A program made the translations under genes and the position numbers. This document shows, one piece after another, positions 6,340 through 8,770 of a DNA stretch of 8,770 nucleotides. The DNA comes from an uncultured Traorella sp. Its GTDB lineage: Bacteria; Bacillota_I; Bacilli_A; Erysipelotrichales; Erysipelotrichaceae. How positions within the stretch are numbered: the first letter of the stretch is position 1; every line of letters starts with the position of its first letter. The notes under the pieces were generated by a model. It was not told the DNA's origin and did not search any database. It saw only the letters and a list, made by a program, of their open reading frames with translations. The stretch lies in NCBI GenBank assembly GCA_945938205.1, contig CAMEUL010000053.1, positions 1 to 8,770 of the forward strand, in the 5' to 3' direction.

Positions 6340-6981
6340 ATGTTTTATCGAATTGAAAATAAAGAATTAGATCTGCTGGCGGCTTACAATCGAAAGGAAG
6401 GACCGAAGAAGTCTACAAAAGCATTGAAACTTGCAGCTGTTCCTGTGCTTACAGCACTGTTGTTTGGATCAGGCACGTTTGCAGTTTCGCTGAACAATAA
6501 ACTCATTCAGCAGAATATCGATGATGTGGAGATTTCTAATCAGGCATTAAGATATGATATTGAAAAATGCGATGAGGAAGCTTACAACCAGCTGCAGATC
6601 TTAAATGCTCAGTATACTGCTTTACAACAGGCAGATGTTCTTATTGCTTCTCTTCCAAAAATTACACAGAAGAAAATCAATGATGCATTGTCAGCCATGT
6701 ATTCTGGCATGAAATTAAAAGCCTTATCTTTTGTCCAAAAAGAAGGAAAACTTTCGATCCATGCGGAAAGCTTTTATGTGACCAATATTGAAAAATATGT
6801 GCGCGATCTGAAAAAAAATCCTGCTTTTTTGGATGTGAATTATAGTGGATATTCGCAAATCAGCAATACGACTTCTTATTCTACGGGAGCCGTGGATCCT
6901 GAAACAGGTGAAGAAATCATGATTGATTTCACTGAAACATCCTATTCCTTTATTGTAACGATCACAATAGGAGGTGAGTAA
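6340..6981 (+). CDS. pilN: PilN-like pilus assembly protein
   Basis: Probable bitopic inner-membrane protein pairing with PilO outside the membrane and binding PilM through its cytoplasmic tail. The 213-aa product has a short cytoplasmic tail with ELDLLAAYNRKEG (9-21), a degenerate counterpart of the INLLP motif that docks into PilM. A single membrane helix spans about 30-51. A helical, coiled-coil-like segment covers about 52-100 (NKLIQQNIDDVEISNQAL), followed by an alpha/beta C-terminal domain in which SGMKLKALSFVQKEGKLSIHAES (122-144) fits a ferredoxin-like strand pattern. GAGGTG lies 5 nt before the ATG. The last codons (GGA GGT GAG TAA) also form the ribosome site of the next gene, so the two are translationally coupled. 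Topology and position support the name more than sequence identity does. Confidence 0.75.
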   Translation: MFYRIENKELDLLAAYNRKEGPKKSTKALKLAAVPVLTALLFGSGTFAVSLNNKLIQQNIDDVEISNQALRYDIEKCDEEAYNQLQILNAQYTALQQADVLIASLPKITQKKINDALSAMYSGMKLKALSFVQKEGKLSIHAESFYVTNIEKYVRDLKKNPAFLDVNYSGYSQISNTTSYSTGAVDPETGEEIMIDFTETSYSFIVTITIGGE

Positions 6982-6982
6982 G

Positions 6983-7243
6983 ATGCGAAAAATATCTGAA
7001 CAAATCAATTTAAGTGCCCGAGAAAAAAGAATGCTGTATTTTCTATTATGCTTTCTTTTAGTGATGGGTGGCTGGTTTTTCCTTCTGAAACCTCAACTGG
7101 ATAAAGGAAATGAACTTAACCTTGAATTATTGGATACTCAAATCGAACATGACAATCTCCAACTGAAACTTTTGGAATATCAAAATGCTCCTATTCAGTT
7201 GGAACAAGTACGTGCAGAAATCAAAACTATTATAAGTAAATAA
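6983..7243 (+). CDS. pilO: PilO-like protein, N-terminal part, ended by an in-frame TAA
   Basis: This 86-aa product looks like the first half of PilO: a basic cytoplasmic tail, one membrane helix (about 17-35, MLYFLLCFLLVMGGWFFLL), then a long charged helix (about 38-86) of the coiled-coil type that pairs with PilN. It stops at TAA 7241-7243, before the expected C-terminal domain. The same frame continues past this stop without interruption to 7555 and encodes that domain, so the gene looks interrupted by a single nonsense codon rather than a frameshift. The start is the ATG at 6983, with a perfect AGGAGGTGA (6969-6977); the in-frame GTG at 6974 lies inside that ribosome site. If made alone, the fragment would anchor in the membrane without its dimerisation domain. 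A sequencing error or a recent mutation is possible. Confidence 0.8.
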   Translation: MRKISEQINLSAREKRMLYFLLCFLLVMGGWFFLLKPQLDKGNELNLELLDTQIEHDNLQLKLLEYQNAPIQLEQVRAEIKTIISK

Positions 7244-7255
7244 AATCCTTATTAT

Positions 7256-7555
7256 GTGAATGAAGATATTGACCGTATCGTGACAACCTTATTTCTCCAA
7301 CATGGTTTGGAGCCTAAATCCTTAAGCATTGAGACTCCTGAACCAATAAAAATAGATGATACAGATAGCATCGTAGATGCTTTACCGGTGAGAATGGTTG
7401 TTACTGGACAATTCTATCAGATGACCGCAGCCTTAGATGGTTTGCAGGCATTGACAGGTATCAAAGTTGCCGACTTCAGTTATAGTGCGCCAACGGATTC
7501 AACACAGATTCCGACAGCTTCTTATTCGATTATGATTTATATGACAGAGCAGTAG
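7256..7555 (+). pseudogene. pilO: PilO-like C-terminal domain, separated by the in-frame stop
   Basis: This encodes the missing C-terminal half of the PilO-like protein, in the same frame as the N-terminal fragment. From the stop it reads NPYYVNEDIDRIVTTLFLQHGL, a typical start for the PilO periplasmic-type alpha/beta (ferredoxin-like) domain, which in known systems dimerises with PilN. SLSIETPEPI, LPVRMVVTGQFYQMTAALDGL and TASYSIMIYM give the expected strand/helix alternation. The first possible start after the stop is the GTG at 7256. It has no Shine-Dalgarno (upstream is AATCCTTATTAT) and no signal or membrane segment, so independent translation to a working protein is unlikely. Readthrough, reinitiation or a wrong base would be needed to restore PilO. 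I treat it as a broken gene half. Confidence 0.75.
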
Positions 7556-7568
7556 AAAGCAGGTGAGA

Positions 7569-8042
7569 ATGGTGAAAAAAATCAATGAAAAAGGTTCATC
7601 TATTGTAATGGCAATCATTGTCATTATGGTTTTTCTCATCATTACAGGTACTTGTTTGACAATTGCTTCAAATTATCAGAAACGCTCCGTTATGGAACAT
7701 GCCAGAAAACAGGCTTATCTGAATGCAGTTGCGGTAGCGGATGCGATTGGAGGAAGTCTAAATACAACAAATGGAGCAGATTTTCTTCCGGAAAGCGGTA
7801 AAACGAAGATTATTGAAAGTGTTTCATTACCTATCAGTATAGGTGAGGGAGATCAAAAACAATCTTCTAGTACCGGAAATATCACTGGAAAAATTTATTA
7901 TGAGGATGAGACCAAAATGATCCTCAATATTGAAGTGATATCTTCTTATGCCGGACAGACAGAAACACTGATTCTTCAAGTGCAGAAGAAAGGTGACACA
8001 TGGTATAAAGTGGAATATTTACAGAATGGGCAGGTGAAATAA
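7569..8042 (+). CDS. PilX/GspK-like minor pilin lacking Glu+5
   Basis: Probable minor pilin of the tip complex, 157 aa from the ATG at 7569. The N-terminus MVKKINEKG|SSIVMAIIVIMVFLIITGT has a basic leader ending in Gly9, then a hydrophobic helix (about 10-34). The residue at mature +1 is Ser instead of Phe, and +5 is Met14 instead of Glu. Loss of Glu+5 is typical of the PilX (Pseudomonas-type) and GspK tip subunits. The rest is a polar, extracellular-type domain with no cysteines. AGGTGAG (7561-7567) is the ribosome site. It lies close to the ATG at 7569 and is better spaced for the GTG at 7572, so the start could be three bases later. The gene ends one base before the next start, so the two are coupled. 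Assignment rests on the N-terminus and gene order. Confidence 0.65.
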   Translation: MVKKINEKGSSIVMAIIVIMVFLIITGTCLTIASNYQKRSVMEHARKQAYLNAVAVADAIGGSLNTTNGADFLPESGKTKIIESVSLPISIGEGDQKQSSSTGNITGKIYYEDETKMILNIEVISSYAGQTETLILQVQKKGDTWYKVEYLQNGQVK

Positions 8043-8043
8043 A

Positions 8044-8427
8044 ATGCTCAAAAATAAAAAAGGATTTACGGTTGTAGAAGTATTGGTGGCTTTTGCGATT
8101 TTAGCTGTTGCAGGAACGATGATGTTACTTGGATTACGTAATGTCAGCATGATGCTTGCGGAAGGCACTCAAATCAAAAGCACGACGAATGAATTGTATT
8201 ATGATTTATTAGATCAGGATCTTCCTACAGGGGAAACGATCCCATCAACAGTACTGGAAGTAAAAGTAAGAGATGAAAATTCTGAGAATCAAAATGAAAT
8301 AACAATTCAAAAGATTTATGTGGTGCAAAAGAAAGGTGAAGCAGCCAATACAGAAATTTCATTAAGTAGAATTATACCGTTGGAATCATTAAATTGGTTG
8401 CCATATACACCATCAAGCAGCGAATAA
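8044..8427 (+). CDS. PilV/GspI-like minor prepilin
   Basis: Minor pilin of 127 aa. The leader MLKNKKG precedes the cleavage motif G7|FTVVEVLVAFAIL, with Glu at mature +5 (E12). The run VEVLVAFAIL is characteristic of the PilV/GspI group. The hydrophobic helix spans about 8-30. The ectodomain is short (about 95 aa) and strand-rich (TVLEVKVRDEN, ITIQKIYVVQK), without cysteines. The start follows the previous stop by one base, and its ribosome site (CAGGTGA, within the end of the previous gene) indicates translational coupling. It probably co-assembles with the PilX-like and PilW-like subunits as a priming complex for the fibre. Confidence 0.75.
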   Translation: MLKNKKGFTVVEVLVAFAILAVAGTMMLLGLRNVSMMLAEGTQIKSTTNELYYDLLDQDLPTGETIPSTVLEVKVRDENSENQNEITIQKIYVVQKKGEAANTEISLSRIIPLESLNWLPYTPSSSE

Positions 8428-8447
8428 GAATGAAAGGAGGAACAGTC

Positions 8448-8770
8448 ATGAATAAAAAAGGATTTACACTTGTAGAAATCATTGTCGGTATTGCCATCGG
8501 TTCTGTTTTACTGGCAGTCGCAAGTTCTATGATTGTTTCCTCATATAAAACGGTTTACAATACCACTGATATGGATATGGATAAACGTATTGTAGATTCT
8601 GTCGCAGATGTAGTACGTTCGGATACACAGTATTGCTTTGATGTTCGTTTGGTTAAAAACGAAGAAAATAAGCCAGATGTAGCACATGAAGAAGGATGGC
8701 ATTGGCTATATGTCAAAGAAGGTCAATTATATCGAGATGACAAATCTTTATTTGATGCCTCATACTACAG
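8448..8770 (+). CDS. PilW/GspJ-like minor prepilin, 3'-partial
   Basis: The first 107 codons of a further minor pilin run off the right edge without a stop. MNKKG|FTLVEIIVGIAIGSVLLAV has a very short leader, cleavage after Gly5, Phe+1 and Glu+5 (E10). The helix with AIGSVLLAVASSM resembles the PilW/GspJ group. Downstream are DKRIVDSVADVVRSDTQY, a pattern like the alpha1-C region of those subunits, and then VKEGQLYRDD, typical of the beta strands that follow. A strong ribosome site AAAGGAGG (8433-8440) lies 7 nt before the ATG. The order PilX-like, PilV-like, PilW-like suggests a minor-pilin cluster in which further members, and perhaps the motor ATPases, follow outside the window. Confidence 0.75.
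   Translation, partial: MNKKGFTLVEIIVGIAIGSVLLAVASSMIVSSYKTVYNTTDMDMDKRIVDSVADVVRSDTQYCFDVRLVKNEENKPDVAHEEGWHWLYVKEGQLYRDDKSLFDASYY

Noticed and set aside
6974..6982. GTG start for the PilO-like gene
   Set aside because: This GTG is part of the Shine-Dalgarno AGGAGGTGA that serves the ATG at 6983.
7241..7243. TAA as a reassigned sense codon
   Set aside because: TAA is the natural stop of the cyclase, the major pilin, the PilN-like gene and two minor pilins in this window, so reassignment is not credible.
1..8770. CRISPR array, tRNA or rRNA gene, insertion sequence or phage genes
   Set aside because: No spaced long repeats, cloverleaf-like segments, transposase motifs or terminal inverted repeats were seen; almost all the sequence is explained by the pilus and cyclase genes.

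Overview
This window carries most of a type IV pilus (T4P) or pilus-like operon, all on the + strand, preceded by the 3' end of a multi-sensor diguanylate cyclase gene. The DNA is AT-rich. Nearly every start has a strong purine-rich Shine-Dalgarno (AGGAGGTGA, AAAGGAGG, AAGGGAGG), most intergenic gaps are 1-20 nt, and the T4P proteins have a Gram-positive character. Together these point to a low-GC Firmicute, plausibly an anaerobic gut Clostridia or Erysipelotrichia lineage. The lineage is inference; the sequence holds no marker gene.

Layout. (1) Left edge to 2516: a large PAS/GAF-GGDEF diguanylate cyclase with intact catalytic and inhibitory motifs. Its frame stays open to the left edge, so it is probably 5'-truncated. 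(2) 2517-2892: a 376-nt regulatory gap with an A-rich tract, an 11-bp-period direct repeat, two candidate promoters, a perfect TGTGA-N6-TCACA (CRP/FNR-type) palindrome, a possible 14-aa leader peptide, and a hairpin just upstream of the pilin ribosome site. (3) 2893-3375: the major prepilin, followed by a 12-bp hairpin. (4) 3450-6981: prepilin peptidase (PilD), platform protein (PilC/GspF), PilM-like and PilN-like proteins. (5) 6983-7555: a PilO-like gene split by an in-frame TAA. (6) 7569 to the right edge: three minor-pilin-type genes resembling PilX/GspK, PilV/GspI and PilW/GspJ; the last runs off the window.

How the parts work together. PilD removes the leaders of the major and minor prepilins. 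PilC is the inner-membrane platform. PilM-PilN-PilO form the alignment subcomplex that links the cytoplasmic motor to the pilus. The minor pilins probably form a priming tip complex. No extension (PilB) or retraction (PilT) ATPase lies in the window. A c-di-GMP synthase next to a T4P operon suggests second-messenger control, but I see no recognisable c-di-GMP riboswitch in the gap.

The most unusual points are the nonsense codon in the PilO-like gene, the CRP/FNR-type palindrome in the pilin leader, the weakly U-tailed hairpin between the pilin and the rest of the operon, and a PilM-like protein lacking the usual N-terminal nucleotide-binding motif. I do not see a wholly new system; this is a recognisable pilus locus with unusual details.
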